Shown piece by piece: positions 14,101 through 29,100 of a stretch of DNA of 64,000 nt. Below the pieces are notes generated by a model. The model searched no databases. It saw nothing but the letters and a program-made list of their open reading frames with translations, and was not told the origin of the DNA. The DNA comes from Heliocidaris tuberculata. Taxonomy: Eukaryota > Echinodermata > Echinoidea > Camarodonta > Echinometridae. The stretch's first letter is position 1. Every line of letters begins with the position of its first letter. The stretch covers positions 18,075,608 through 18,139,607 of the forward strand of contig CM046832.1 of the NCBI GenBank assembly GCA_025618425.1. The letters run 5' to 3'. A program made the position numbers and the translations under genes.

Positions 14101-17100
14101 AAGTAGGTTTTCATCTGTGGAAGAACTGATGGCTGCCTTGAAGCAGATGCCAATGCTGCAGTTGACTGAACCTGAGGTTGGTGTTAATTTTTCTCTTTGT
14201 CCTCTGTTTGGGAGTGGAACTGCCAATGGAGGAACTCGGCTACGAGGGGCCTTTGGACATGCCATCTTGGATGGGGTGCCAGACTTCTATGATCATCTAC
14301 TATCCGGCTCTTCCCCAGACACCAAACTCAAGCTTCCCCTAGGAGTTGTCAATGGACCAACCTCGCTCAAAGAAATTGGATCCAAAGGACAAGGTAAGCA
14401 TTCAATACATAAATGGAAGCATTGGGTATCTTTTTAAAAAGAGATAATGCTATGATAAGATAACTATGACATACATTAAATTGAGATCAATAATTTTACA
14501 ATCACCATAACCAAATTGTTGGATCAGACCACTGCTTTCATTTGGAAACTTAATTGTTCATTTGAGTGATCAGTCCATGCCAGTGGGAAGGTATATCTAA
14601 TGGTACAACATTTCATCCTTAATTGTATAATATTTTAATATAATTACATCAAATTCATGAATTTGCACTGAATGTTTACCAACACTCATTTACCTATTAT
14701 CTCCATGGAAGATTCACTTATTCTGTACAGTGTATTTGCCATAAGACTAAACCTACATCAATGTGGATACAGTGTATTGTAAATCATATTTGCACATGTT
14801 AGAGCCAAAACAAAGAAATGTCAAGTGAACAAAATTCTTACTTTGATTTTGAAATCGTTTTGAAAAAGATAATTCATACTTTGTACTTGAAAATATTAAA
14901 TTGGATACCTTGAAGTTTCTTAACTAAAATATGAATATATAATTAAGGAATTGTTTTTTTTTCCTATCAGAATTGCAAAGCATATAATTTATTAAGTTTA
15001 AAGCACACAGAAACCTGAACTAAAAGAAAACCAAATGTATGATAACAAACTATAAATGATTAACAGTTGTAGAAAAAGAGAAATGTGCCGTTCTTAAATG
15101 CATGCCTCCTTAAAAAAACCAAAACCAAAAAAAAAACACAGGCAGATAGGATGGCCTTATTAAGTGGAGGAGATGGGAATGTAGAGTAAATGGTCCGGGA
15201 GGGAATTTGTTTACTTAAAAAAGCATTCCTTGGTGAAAGGATTGCATCAATATCCAAGTAAACTTATGCATTGGTATTCCTGTGCATACATGTAACTCAT
15301 GATCACTTGAAGAAATATGCTTTGGCTTTAACAAAACCTGATCGGATGAATTTATTTAATGAATAAGGAGCAGTTAATTGAAAGAATGGTAATATGTGTA
15401 ACTGTGCATTCGGGACTAGTTTGGGAGAAATATTCAAGTATAGTACATTTGATGTGAACAATAGTAATCTTGGATGCAAGTAGCATGTCCCACTCACTTT
15501 GCCTGTTGCATAACCCCTGGAAAACTGTTGTGTATTGCTGTATACCCCGATCACCACGCTTGCTTCGTCAGTGCCACGTTCTGAAAGGCTAGAACATTTG
15601 TTGAAATTACCCCCCACTGAAGTAGCCACTGTTCAATATCTGTTTGTCTGCACCCAGGGTGGAGGACAGTCATGCATGAGAATACAGCATTTGTCTAGGG
15701 ATGTGTCACTGTCTGCGCTTACAGTAATTGACTGTTTAAATTGTTTGGATCAAGAAATTTGGTTGTGGCATTAAGAGAGGGATCGTATTTGAACAGAGTA
15801 ACATTGTTTAATGGAAAATGCAATGACTCTAAATAGTATCTCTGTTACAGTTTGAATATACATGTAGACATTGGTCCTCCAATAAATAAATTTTTGTATG
15901 GACAATAAAAAAAAGGGGGGGGGGGGGGACAAAACAAAACAAATATCAGTGTAGAATTAAATTAGGATTATACATATTTCATGGGCCAGATATTCTGTTA
16001 GCATCCAAACTATCTTTTCAAAATGAAATTCATTTTTCTTTTTATGAAAGGCACACTCCCTTGCATAGATAAATATACTACATTGTAGCAATCTTAGGAA
16101 CTAGACAAACTGTAGACTAATTTTAGTATTAGATATTCCTGCAGACCCTGTTTAACAAATCCTAGACAAACATAGTTCAGCGTCCATTGTTGCTTTGAGA
16201 TTATAGGCAAATTAATCATTCTAAATACTTCTATCATGATACTAACTATTTTATCCATACATTGCATTAATTGTAGGTAGAAAAGCAGCACTAGAAAAAA
16301 GTAGCAAATGTTGAGGAAAGGCTTTTTAATCTTCTTCATAAGAAGTGAGGGTTTGGTAGTGTGTTTATATTGGAATTAATTATGCCATGGACTTATTAAA
16401 GCAGCAGTAGACGTAGGAAGTGATAGAAACAAGCAATTATGATTAGATATTTACATGAAATAAAATGAATGAATACATATTGACATTAATTTAGGTAAAG
16501 GCAAATTCCTTGTGCTATATTTTCTCTTTTGGATATCAGCTGTAGAATCAAGCAACAGAAGTAATCTTGCAAAGACATTGAACTATTTTTGTTGTTATAT
16601 GATATGGGAGTAATATAGTTGAAAAGTGATCAAAGGTTTTAGAAACAATTGTGGTGTGACATAGGTGCTGGGGTATATATGTAGCTTCAGATTGTCAGTG
16701 GACACTGTTGGTTTTGATAAATTCATAGGGTTATCACCTGCAATACCAATGTTGTTGAGTATGCATAACTGCTTTTAGCTTCAAGCGTTGACTGAAAAGA
16801 AGAAAGAAAAAAAGTGATGTGCTCTGAGTGGTGCATGCCTCCTCTTGAAACCCCTTTCCTCAGCCAATACCACCACCACCACCACCATCACCAACACAGT
16901 TCAAAGTTCAGAGGTCACTGTCCTGACAGGTGACGAGGTCATGCGAGAGATGCAGTCACACCAGCGCACAATAACTCGCACCATGAATCATGCGTACAGC
17001 GGGGGAGGGGGACTCGCCCACCTAGTCGCCCCATCACCCTCTCTCTCACAAGGTGAGGCTGCAGTCAAAAGAAAAGTTGTGCCCGCTTGTGCTCTAAAAC

Positions 17101-20100
17101 CAGAATACAGCCCAGTGTCCATCAGTCAAGTCTTCAATAGTTGTGTTTGGTGTCCGCTCTCACTCTTTATCTCCATACTACTACTACTACTACTACTACT
17201 ACATCATATCTGCCGCATTCATGCCTTTTCATCCTCTTCCGGTGTAAACTATTACGTATCATTTGCTGATTTGTCCTTCCTTAAATACACCTCCATAATC
17301 TCTTGAATACTGCTTGATCTATCTTGATTGCATCATCATGGGGTCAGGGCTCTCTACACTGTGTGAGAGTCGCCCTCATTGCCCTTGGCAATCATTTGCG
17401 TACCAGTGTAGTCATGAAATTAATTCAATATGCGGGAAACCGAAGACCATAAAGGCAAGGCATCTTTTGATTGCAGCTGCTACTTTGTCCTCAGTATTCA
17501 ATTGGTTATGACTTGTGATGTTTTATTATGAATATTGTGACTGTTTGTGCACAGTGGTAAAATATTGTGGCTTTTCACAACATATTTATAAATGTATACT
17601 CTTGTGTTAAATTGGTGACTATAGTGTGTTGGGTTTTAGGAGGTAAGCACGTAAAGTGAATAATTGTAAATATGCATGCATGCTCTTCATATGTTATATG
17701 ATATTACCATATCACCTTTTTCTTTCTAAATCACCTGAATGACTTCTGATTGATACATAACTGATGATATCATATGGGCTTTGTTAGAGCTTTCAAATAT
17801 TAAAAATATTGGACAACAACATACAAGAAACCACATGTTTTGCATTCAAACAAGACTCATTGAAAATATGGTAATGAATCCTTTATCTCTATTTGAATAA
17901 CAATCACATACCGGTATTACACTGTATAATTGAAAGTTTAATTTCAGGTTATTCCCTTAATATCACATAACTTCTCATCCTATATCTAATCATAACCATC
18001 ATCACATAAATCATCTGCATGCAAAAACATTATATCCATCCATGCTATATTACACATTATAATCTTAGTACAGTTAACGCTAGTTATTTAAAACCCAAGC
18101 TTAGAAAGGTATATGAGGATAAGAGCATACACCTGAAATATTTATTCTTTGACCAAAAGATTAACAAATTACAATGCTGATCAATATAAATAATTACAAT
18201 TTCATTATCTACATAAGTTCTGAAGTGCATTTTATACATCAGGTTGTATTAGGTCAGATTTTGTAAGTAAAGATGAAGTTGATTGTAAACAGCATTGCAT
18301 TTTTTTATTCTAGGAAATAATATGACTAGCCAAGAAGATGTGTATCTCAAAACTTGAGACTTTTTAGACAAGGAAATCATTGATTTGTGAAGAAAGTACA
18401 GGAGCACCAGGAAATCTGTTAATTTGATAGTGAATCGCCTAAGAGACCTGTATTGTGGATAACCAGGAGTTATTGACATATATATTTTATGGCCAAGCAA
18501 ATGAGAAATACTAATGGAAGCAGTGCTAACTGTTAATAATAACTTTTCCTGTACTCTCTCGATATTCATTATTATTACATACATGTGACAGCTCCCTGCA
18601 TGGTATTACGTAGATTTGATGTTAATGTGTATACCAGGCATACTTGATTTTGCTTTTGAAATAAGAAGTAGTTTCAGCCCGTAAGTAGTTATACATTATG
18701 TTTATAAATCAATGTTTAGTTATGTGCTAAACTTTGTGGCATGCTTTTGCTTTTTTCATAATACACAGGATTGTTTTCAAATAACAGTTTATTCAAGTTA
18801 GATATTTTTATTTCAAGTTAGATACTTTACCTTTAGTCTCATGTAAGTTCTGGAAAACCAAATTTACTGGAAATATGAAAAAAGTTGGAGTTTCATGAAC
18901 ATTCATTAACAATAGAATAGCTTTTAATCTGTGCTTAATTTCTGATGTTTGGTCATCAAATAATAAATAAAAAGACAAGTGCATTAAGTTCATAAAAATG
19001 CTTTATTACATTAATGTTATTGTTTCTAAGAGATTGCTGATATTTCAAAGGTAATGAATAAAGTCAAGGTATAAGGGTTATTTGTAACTCTCGAACTGCA
19101 ACTCCTATATCATCTAAGTTTGTTGTGGACATATCACTTCTGATTAAAAATTGCAAGCAAATGAGCATAAGGCAACATTGAAATGTGCTAATGCTAATAA
19201 ATTTCATCACAGCTCTTTGGTCTTGAAATGTATGGATGAAGCATGGTGCACTATAGCAGTTTGTAGCTATGATTTGCTTGTCATCCCTCAGTATTACTGC
19301 TGGCAAAGTTGTTTCTATAAGTTGATTCAATGATAAAACATGTTTTTCTTTATAATTCCTTTAGATGAACATTTGTATTGAAATTGATGTGATAACTTGT
19401 TCTCTCAGTAGCAGGTGATATAGTGATCTCATCATCACCTGAATGTGAAGAGAGCGAGGCCCTGGAGGCAAGTAAGATGAAGGGACTACGATTGTTCACC
19501 CAGGATGTGGAGCAGGTATTGGCAGATCAGAAGCGGTCTGGATCACCCACCATTCCTATCATCAAACCAACTCCAAGGAAAGGTAGGATCCCCCCACTTC
19601 ATTTGGAAAACATAAATTGTAATTCAATTTTGGATTTTAGAGGATGTACTTAATTCTATGCGTCTTGATCGTAACGATGCATTTGATTTGATTCTGTTAA
19701 TTTCCAGGGAAATGACTCACAAGATCAAGACCATGGACATCCCATTGAAACATGTATTAAGTTAACAACACACTTTTGAATTGAATTGAATGTTGACAAT
19801 CTTAGACTTGAGAGATGCTACCCAGGTTCAGAAATATATTCATGAATGAAGAAAAGCAGAGAAGAGAGGATTAACACCTAATCATGCCTTAACCCTAAAA
19901 AGGCTGGGCGATTTTGGCACTCTCTGAGCGGGGGGGGGGGATGAATTCTACCCCTCTGGGATCTCGGTCATGGAGTGACAAAAATTTCTCCAACTTGGCA
20001 CACAGATCATCTGTTAAAAATAACTAGAATTTATATCTATATCCCCCCCCCCCGACCCTTTTAGGGTTACCCAAGATTACCCCCTTAAACCTTGTTTCTT

Positions 20101-23100
20101 TTAAAGACTTTGCTTACTTGTTAGTAGTTGGCAGGCACAAACCCTGGTAAGTCGTAAAAGAGTGTCTGCACTGTAAGACTACCATAGGCCCTGTACTATA
20201 GCTGCTCTGACACGACCAGTAGGTGGCTGGGTTAGGCTTCTCTCAAGAGAGAATGATTTTCTTATAGTGTCAAATTTGGGTCTGTGCTTGCAAATTAATT
20301 TGTTAGTGCTGTTCCTCTGAAATTCAGTCATGAATGAAATGTGAGAGTAAATTTGCATTTGTTTACAGTCCGCTGACAGCAGAATAATACCTTTAATGTG
20401 ATACAAAAAGTTGAGAGCCTATAAATTACATACCCCCTTGTTCCTGAGTATGAAATATATCCATTTTTGTTTGATATTCACAGTTACGTATTTAAAATAC
20501 TATTTGAAATCTCTTTCAAATTGATTAGAATTTTAAAAAGCTTTCTAAATTGTGTTTGACCTGTAGCTGAAGCTGGGTCTGTGGGAAATGCTAACACTGT
20601 GTCAGTGACCTTGAAGTTGATGCCAGAAGTGACTCACAATGTGGAAGGAGTTCTCTCTGCATTCTCAAAACTCCTAGGGATCAGATCACCAGACAACTTT
20701 GAAGTAGTCAACGAAGCTGGGCAGAAGGAAAGGAGAGGGAAGTGGGCTCAGAGTACTAGCCCTGTTGCAGGTATGATACCATTCTGACAGATAGAAATAC
20801 ATGCCATGAAATTTTTTTTTTTTTTTAATGAGGTTGGTAGATGGGTCCTGAACTAGTTGCTGAAGAGTCTTGCTTGGCGCTTGTATGTTTAGCTCTAGTG
20901 CAAACAGACAAGTAAGTTGATGCAGAACTGTGCTAAATCATGTTATCAAGGTATTTTATTAGAATTCAACCTTGTCTTTTCAGGACTTTCATACAGGAAT
21001 AAGACCTTTGACTCAAATGTTCTAGCATAATTACTTTTTTACTAAATTATTTTCTTAAATTATTGAAATTTCAGGCACCTTTTGAAATTCTTTTCACTGA
21101 TTTATTTTCTACATAGATGTAGCATTGAAGATATCTCCAGAGAAAGCTGCAGTTTCGACTGCCTCACTCACAACTTCTGTTAAAACTACAAAGACTACCT
21201 CCAAATCATCTGTGCTAAGTGGGTCATTAGACGACCCCAAACTGCACTTCTGCAGACACTGTGATGTCCTGGTTGTTGGAGAGGGTGTGCGTAAGTCCGC
21301 AACACCCACTGACAAGAACGTTGTCTTCTGCAGCGGTGCATGCTACCTCCAGCACACAATCTCCTTACGGTCACAGGTGGCACGCACTGAAGTCAATGCA
21401 GGACGGGTTGTCAATCACCGGAGCTCTGATCCTTCAGCCAGTCAACTGGACGTCCTGTCACCCAAAGCCAGCACCTCCCTGCCAACATCTCCCTGCACTG
21501 TGCCAAAGACCCCACCTCAGTCCAAGTCAACACCTATCTCACCTCGCTCTCAGCCTGCTCAGCCTGTGGTGTCCTCACCTGTGGCTGCACAGCCTGCTCA
21601 CTGCTCTGTAGAGGGAACCACCGCTACCCCGTCTTCTAATCAAGAGGTCTCGCCAGCCAAGGAGGAGAAGATGGTTACTGATGCAGAGGAGATGAAAGTC
21701 ACCATCAGTGAGACAAAGACCAGTGAGAGTGGCAGGGAGGAATTGAGACTTACTCTCAAGACTGGAACCAGGAGAAGGCCTGCCTTTGGAGATGAAATGG
21801 TAAACTTTTCATCGTTTCATTAATGATACACTTTTTAGAGTACTGTATAAGCTGAAATTTTCGCGAGGGTTTTATTTTCGCGAATTTCGCGAGTAACCTG
21901 TCGATCGCGAATTTAACACCACGCGAATATAATGCCACATCAACATGGGTGTGTATGATTTACTGGTATAGTAGCAGTGCAGTGTAGTTTGCATGCAGCG
22001 CTGTGTGACTGACTAGAGTGGCAGTGCCGGTGTGTGTTGTTTATCGCTAGATAGACAGATCGCAGGCCTGGGCCTGGGTCGGCCATTCGCGAAAGCAACG
22101 ACGCGCGAATATGTCTTGGAGTCTCTCATTCGCGAAAATATCTGTACGCGAAAATATTAGCTTATACAGTATTCATTTTGTATAAAAAACAACCTTTGTG
22201 TTGTTGTAGTGTCCAACATGAGAAATGTCTAGAAAATCAGATTATTGATTGATAACATATAGCTGAAAAAGAGGCAAGTGTTTTTCCCCTGTAAGTATAT
22301 TCAGCTGCATTGTACATGTTGAAATACACAATTGATTTAGTATCCCATTTTATGGAAAAGAGTATTTGATAGTGGTAATATTCAAAAGAAGTGTATGAAA
22401 TATGAACTGCTGCCAGTAGTTTGTCAATGAATACACAGCAAACCTTTGCCTCTTGAAGATAAGTGTAGGAATTTTTTGATTTTCCTAGTGATATGGTTCA
22501 TTATTTGTCTTTGTTAAGCCTTTGGTGAAGAAGTGGAAGAACATCAGATGGAGACGCTGGCATGGCTCATTTTCTGGTGCCAAGAAATACAGACCGCCTA
22601 GTGATCAGGATATTGGTCAGGTGAGAAATATAAGTTTTTCTTGTCTGATAGTCACTTTCATTTATCTCATTCACGTCACTCTTACTTTGGCATATGAAAA
22701 TAAATCAGTATTGCTGGCACTCCTTTCATTTTATCAATGGAATGATTTAAGATACCAATTGTCCTTTTTTCAAAGATTGTGGAATGTTGTGACTGCAATA
22801 TCAGGAAAAAGCATTATGTGCAGAGACTCCAGGCTTTTATTCCCTGTGCAACTTCAAATTAAATATTGCTGGCATGTGAATTGGTGATCGTCAAAAGTTA
22901 CCTCATAAAGTTATAGCTTTTGATATAGAATAGGCAAGTCAGTTAATGGAGCTGTTGATGTGAGAGAAAATACAGAAATGCTATGAAGTGAGATTCCTTT
23001 CTGTATATTGTTTTGAAAAGTAATTAAACAAAAGCTTTAACTTTCAGATTTTCATATATGAAATGCAATCTCTTATTCCCGTATGGAACAAGACTGATTA

Positions 23101-26100
23101 CTAGCAATATCATGTATTATTTATTGTAGTTGATAAGGAAGTTAGGAACATCACTGAGACCAAGTGACACTCTGCGAGATTCCAGGTGCTGTGTGCTGTG
23201 CAATGGATTTGGAGATGGAGAAACAAATGGCTCAGCAAGGTGAGTGTACTGCTTGTCCTCATTAGAATAAATGAGTTTAAGACATCAGATATCCACAGAA
23301 TATTGATTGAATATATGCCCTGTTCACTGCTGATAGAGAATCTCTGAGATTTTTTGTTCAGTTGGATTGATGTATTCCAAATTTTATGTAGAAATGGTGT
23401 TTTCCAACTCCAATTAAAGTCATCTTTTCATCAAACAACCTTGCATTGGGCATACTGTGAAATAATGATAATAATAATAACAATGATAATTATAATAATA
23501 AAGATGATGATGATGATGATGATGATAACTCTACATGTGACATTATCTCAGCCTATTGTTCACATTCGCCTTAATGCACATTCACCTTTGCCTTAACGTT
23601 GAATTTCTATTGTGACGAAATAAACCGCATTATTAGGAATCGCATTAACGTAGGAGATAAGCTTGTAATAATAATAGTAATAATAATCATAATAATCATA
23701 ATCATAATTTCATAATAACTAATTCGAACTGCGAACCATGTGATCCGATGATGTATCCACTAGACCATGACACCTAATCATAAAGCACAACCTTTAAGAA
23801 GTTATCAAAACATGTAATACTTACTCTATTTAACTGACTTCATTGTACTTTATCCAAACACAAGATATTGATCTTGTGTATTCTTCAAGTAAAATGTGTT
23901 ATAGATTAGTGCAATTTAATGTATTTTGTGAGGGACATTTGGACAGAATTTCTAGCTTACTGAATGTACACATAATTGATGAGAAAATGTTAAGTGATCA
24001 TTATACAATAATACCAGGGGGGTGTTTCATAAAGCTGTTAGTAAGTTACGAACGACTTTACGCACGACTGGTGATATGTTCTTGTGCTAAATGAGATATC
24101 CCAGATTTTCCTTGGTGTTTTAACATGTGGGACTGAATTTCCAATAACCCTAATCAATTTTGACAAATAATAAACTTTGCATTCGAATGCTTGTTTAACA
24201 GCAAGAATTTTAATCCACAAAGATCGGATTTCAACTTTAGCTGACGGGAATCAAAATGATTGAGAATCTGGTTAGCACCCAAGAACAGGTACAGTCGTGC
24301 GTAAAGTCGTTTGTAACTTTACGAACAGCTTTATGAAACACCTCCCTGGAAGGAACATAAGTCAATGCTCATATAAAATGGTTTTACATTTTAAGATATA
24401 AAAGATCAACATACATATGTTGCACAAGGCATATTTCATAGAATTGCCCTTTATCACTATTTCAAAAGAAATGCAGTTGTATTGTGCAGAACACTGATTG
24501 GTTACCTTATTTTGTTGTTAGGTTACTGAATCTGAACGTAGACACGTGGGTTCATCTCAACTGTGCGCTTTGGTCGGATGAGGTGTATGAGACCCTCAAT
24601 GGTTCCTTGATGAATGTCGAGACTGCTCTGAAGCGAGGACGCACCTGTACTTGTTGCTACTGCAGCAAGCTTGGTGCCACCATCTCCTGCAATAAGCAAC
24701 GTTGCTGTAATGTCTACCACTTTTCCTGTGCCATGCAGGACCACTGTATGTTCTTCAAGGATAAGGTAGGCATAACACAGTCTAAGTTTTAATTGTCTGC
24801 TCTGTCTTTACATCAGTATTATATGATCTGATTTGTCTTTGTCACCACATTCGAGGCAAGCTTGAAAACTTATCTGACTCTCTCCTGTTTGTTATTGCAT
24901 TATTGCCTTCCAGTTTGTGCCATAATGTGATCATAATTTTTTAGAATTGTTTTATTGGTCAGGGTATTTGTCTTAAATCTCTTTGTTGGTTAATATCAGA
25001 CATTGTATTATAGACATTTGTGTAAATGTGTGTTTCTTCCCCAGATCACCATATGTATCATTCTGTGTCAGAATTAAAACTGTGAGGGGGAGGGTTGAAA
25101 TTGTGAATTTGTCTTGCATGTCAGTTTAAATTGTTTTTAAATTGTTGTGGCATTGTTTTTTCCTTCAAAATTAAAATTAATGCATTCATTGCCTGACTTG
25201 GAACAGAGTATAAGATAAAAATAAAGATAACAGTCCCCTAGAAGTAGGAGTATAATATCGACTTTGACAATTTTTTTTTTACAGACAATGATGTGCCCAC
25301 TTCATGCCCCGTCCAAACCTACTGAGAGCACCCTACAGTCTCATGTTGTCTTCAGGAGAGTCTATATCAACAGAGATGAACATAAACAAGTCGCAAAGTG
25401 AGACTCGGTCCCAGATTTATACATTCTTATAACATGTCTTTCTTTGGACAATGCAGATATGATATTTTTGTAGTCAGCTAGAGCTTTCTCTTCTACTTTT
25501 ACCAAAGAACATAGCATATCGTCTGTTGAGAGCCACAAGGGCATTAACTCTGTGTTAAAATATATGAGTTAATGCCCTTCTGGCTCCAAACAGATGATAT
25601 CAGTGTGTGTGTGTGTGTGTGTGTGCAATGACCATGTTAAACAGCTAACTTGAAACTTTTTTTCAAAATTCATGTCTTTGAACAGAGATAGTTTACATTG
25701 TTTTCTATCCTTCGTCAAAAACTTCTAGAGTAATTAGATTTTATTGCATGTGGATGACCAACAAGAAGCTGTATGACTGTTGGTATTGGTACGCTGCATT
25801 TTATGCAATGGAATCTTTTATTTGTTACTATAGGAAAGAAAGATAAACTATGTATTTGTGGGATGGAATTCAACCTGTTTTAATTTCTTTGTGCAGCATC
25901 ATGACGATGGCAGATCGCAAATACACAGTGCGTGTTGGTAGTTTGATCTTCAAGTCTCTTGGACAGCTTCTACCTCATCAGATGCACCTGTTTCATTCAC
26001 TCACCTCCATCTATCCTGTAAGTAACCCTCTCCTAGGATCATTGAATACCAGAAATGAAACTCATTCTTATATTTACATGTGAACTAAAAGTATAAATCA

Positions 26101-29100
26101 GATTTTGTTTTGTTTTGTAAACACCAACGCATTCCCCCACAATATTTCATTCAGAATATGCTCTTATGAATGAATGTTACTGTTGGCAACTCATTGTCTG
26201 GCATGTCAGTTTAAATTGTTTTTAGATTGTCGTGGCACTGTTTTTTCCTTCAAAATTATTTCATAAAACATTCATTGCCTGATTTGGAACAGAGTATAAG
26301 TTGTCTTGTGCCCAGAAGGTGAAAGACCAAAATACCATCACTGTTACCCTCTGCACTCTTTTGCCAGATTAACTGATTGGGATGTACAGGTGTATGTTTG
26401 CACAGGATTTTGACCATACTCTTCATATCTATATTATCTCAAAATAAAAAAGATGCACCATTGTTGATTCCAGATTGAACCCAAAACTGGATGTGATTGT
26501 GCAGGTCATTTACAAATCTATTCATATGCTAAAATCGTCTGTGGTTGTGCAGGGTGGATGTAAATCCATATTTGTCCTGGAGCTTTTCGTACACCAACAA
26601 GCAGTGCACTTCCTTTTTTTACCCACTTTTCATATCTGTATCGTCTGTTGTATTTATAATGTTTTCAAATGATTTGTGATTGTGCAGGTTGGTTACGAAT
26701 CCATCCGTCTGTACTGGAGCATGCGCTACACCAACAAGCGATGCAGTTACTCCTGTACCATCCAGGACCAGGGTGGAAGGCCAGAGTTCAGTATCCGCAT
26801 CATGGAGCAGGGTCATGAAGACATCACCTTCCGGGCTGACACTCCAAGAAGTAAGTACCCACTGGCAGTTGGCCAAGTAGACCATGTCATGTAGGGCAAG
26901 TGCTCTAATTATTACTTCTCACTGGCAGTCAGCAAGACATATTGGCCCATTTTCTACTAATTAAGTTAAACCTGACGAGAGGACTAAAGTCAGGTTAAAC
27001 AAAGGGAAAACTTCATTTGGAAAAAAAAGATTGACCTTAGACCAAGCTTAAACCCAGTCATGTTAACCCTAAAAGGGCGGGGGTTAGAATCCACACACCC
27101 CCCCCAGCGTTCGCTGCGAGCTTTCATGACTTTATCGCCTACAGTCGCACGTATCTTTCGATACCAAATTTTGACCAACAGGTACCGCAAAAGTTAAAAA
27201 TCGCCATAATTGTCATTTTTCCATGTGTATTGTAAACAATGCAGAATTGTCCATTCGTGAATATGTAAATAATCAATAAGTGATAATTTAAAAACAATTT
27301 GAGACATAGATTTGAAACTGTACTTTACAGGGTTATTCTTTATATGATAATCTCTATCTGTGTGGGGTGGGGGGGGGGGGGGGGAGATTGGATTCCATCC
27401 CCCCCCCATATGGACCTCCTTTTTATACTGAGAGCTACCAGGACATAAATTAGCTCATATAATTGTACATAGAGCTAACACCCTCTTTAGCTCTCAGGAA
27501 ACACCATAGTGTCTTTTGTTGCTTCTCAGATATTGATGTATGAACATTGTATCTGAGTGTAAAAAAGAGCCTCAGAAAATATGAAGATTTGGTAGTATTT
27601 TACAATAGAATACATGTAGATTGGTATATAGGTCATTAAATATTTGTAGTTTCTGTTCTACGTGTTAAAACATGTTTAGGTTCAAACCTACTCTTTAATG
27701 ACTATGCACCTGAAAATGTTCATTTTAGTACTCTGGATGTCATGTGATGAAATATCACATACATGTTTGTAGATGTGTAATGACTAGCTATCTTTTACAT
27801 GGTCTCATAAGCTTTGCAAATTATCTGTCCATGAATTTATATAATGTCTATGTGCTTTAATGCATGCTTGATAATGATTCAAATCTTCTCTTCCTAATTA
27901 GACGTATGGTACAAGGTACTTGAGCCCATTGCCAAGCTGAGACGAGATGCTGACATGCTCAAGGTCTTCCCTACCTTCTTGACTGGTGAAGATCTCTTTG
28001 GCTTGACTGAGGCAGCAATCCAGAGGATTACTGAATCGGTGGGTATACTATCTAGTGCAGTTATTTGTATGCCCATTGGCTGTATGATTGTTGAATCTTT
28101 TAATGAGGTTCCCACAACAGATAGATGTAGTGTGAAGATATTGGTAAATAACATAGGGACGTTCCTTTATGATCTTCTAAGTATATGAGCATTTACAAAA
28201 AATAATTGTCTTTTCCATGAGAGAAACTTACCTTTGAGATATGATAATTATGAAGTATAGGGTACTGGCAGATAAAGTAGTGACGTCTCCTTCTAAATCC
28301 ATTGATATGAGTAGTGGCTTTTCTCTCAGATTTTATACTATTCAATCGGTGTTTGTAATTCATTGCATGAACATTTCATTCATATAAAGAGATTTGAAAC
28401 TTTTAGTTTCATAAATGAGAGTTGATTCATGAAGTAGAAAAGGGGAAAAAATTCCTAGAAACAATATTCTAATTTTCTGTAATATTATATTTCCATTTAT
28501 AGCTGCCTGGAGTTGACCTGATCCAGCACTACACCTTCCGATTTGGTCGTTCACCATTGATTGACCTACCTCTTGCTGTCAATCCTACTGGGTGTGCCAG
28601 AGCAGAACCAAGAAGGCAAACTCATCTCAAGAGGTAAATAGTGTTTCTTGTGTATCTCAGAGAGAAAACAACAGAAAACAAACAACCGATTTTAATATTC
28701 CCTTTTGCAATAATCATGAATGGAAATTCAAATGATAAGTCATATCATTTTAGTGTATGAAATACTTTTTCTAGTCCTTAATAAATATCTTTACAAATTA
28801 TGCAAGTTTACTTAAAAGGTGATTTCAAGTTCAGTGTTGAAAGATGGTGTTGGTGTTGGGGCAATACTAGCACCAGCCACAACACCGAACTTAGAATGAG
28901 GCTGATGTTGGGATTGATGTCACTCAGTGTTTTGCTATTAATAACTTGATCGGTATCATTTTTGTAAACCCACATTCGGTGTTGGAGCTAGGTCCAGCAG
29001 CCTGATTCACGCTCTCAACACCAACACCAACACCAACACGGTACTTGAAATCACCAAATGTGTCTTTGAGAGGGAGTGCTTGCACAGTGCTTGTTCTGAG

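Noticed and set aside
15535..15774. 79-codon ORF in intron w9
   Set aside because: No splice sites fit the flanking phases and no protein family is recognisable; probably chance in a GC-richer patch.
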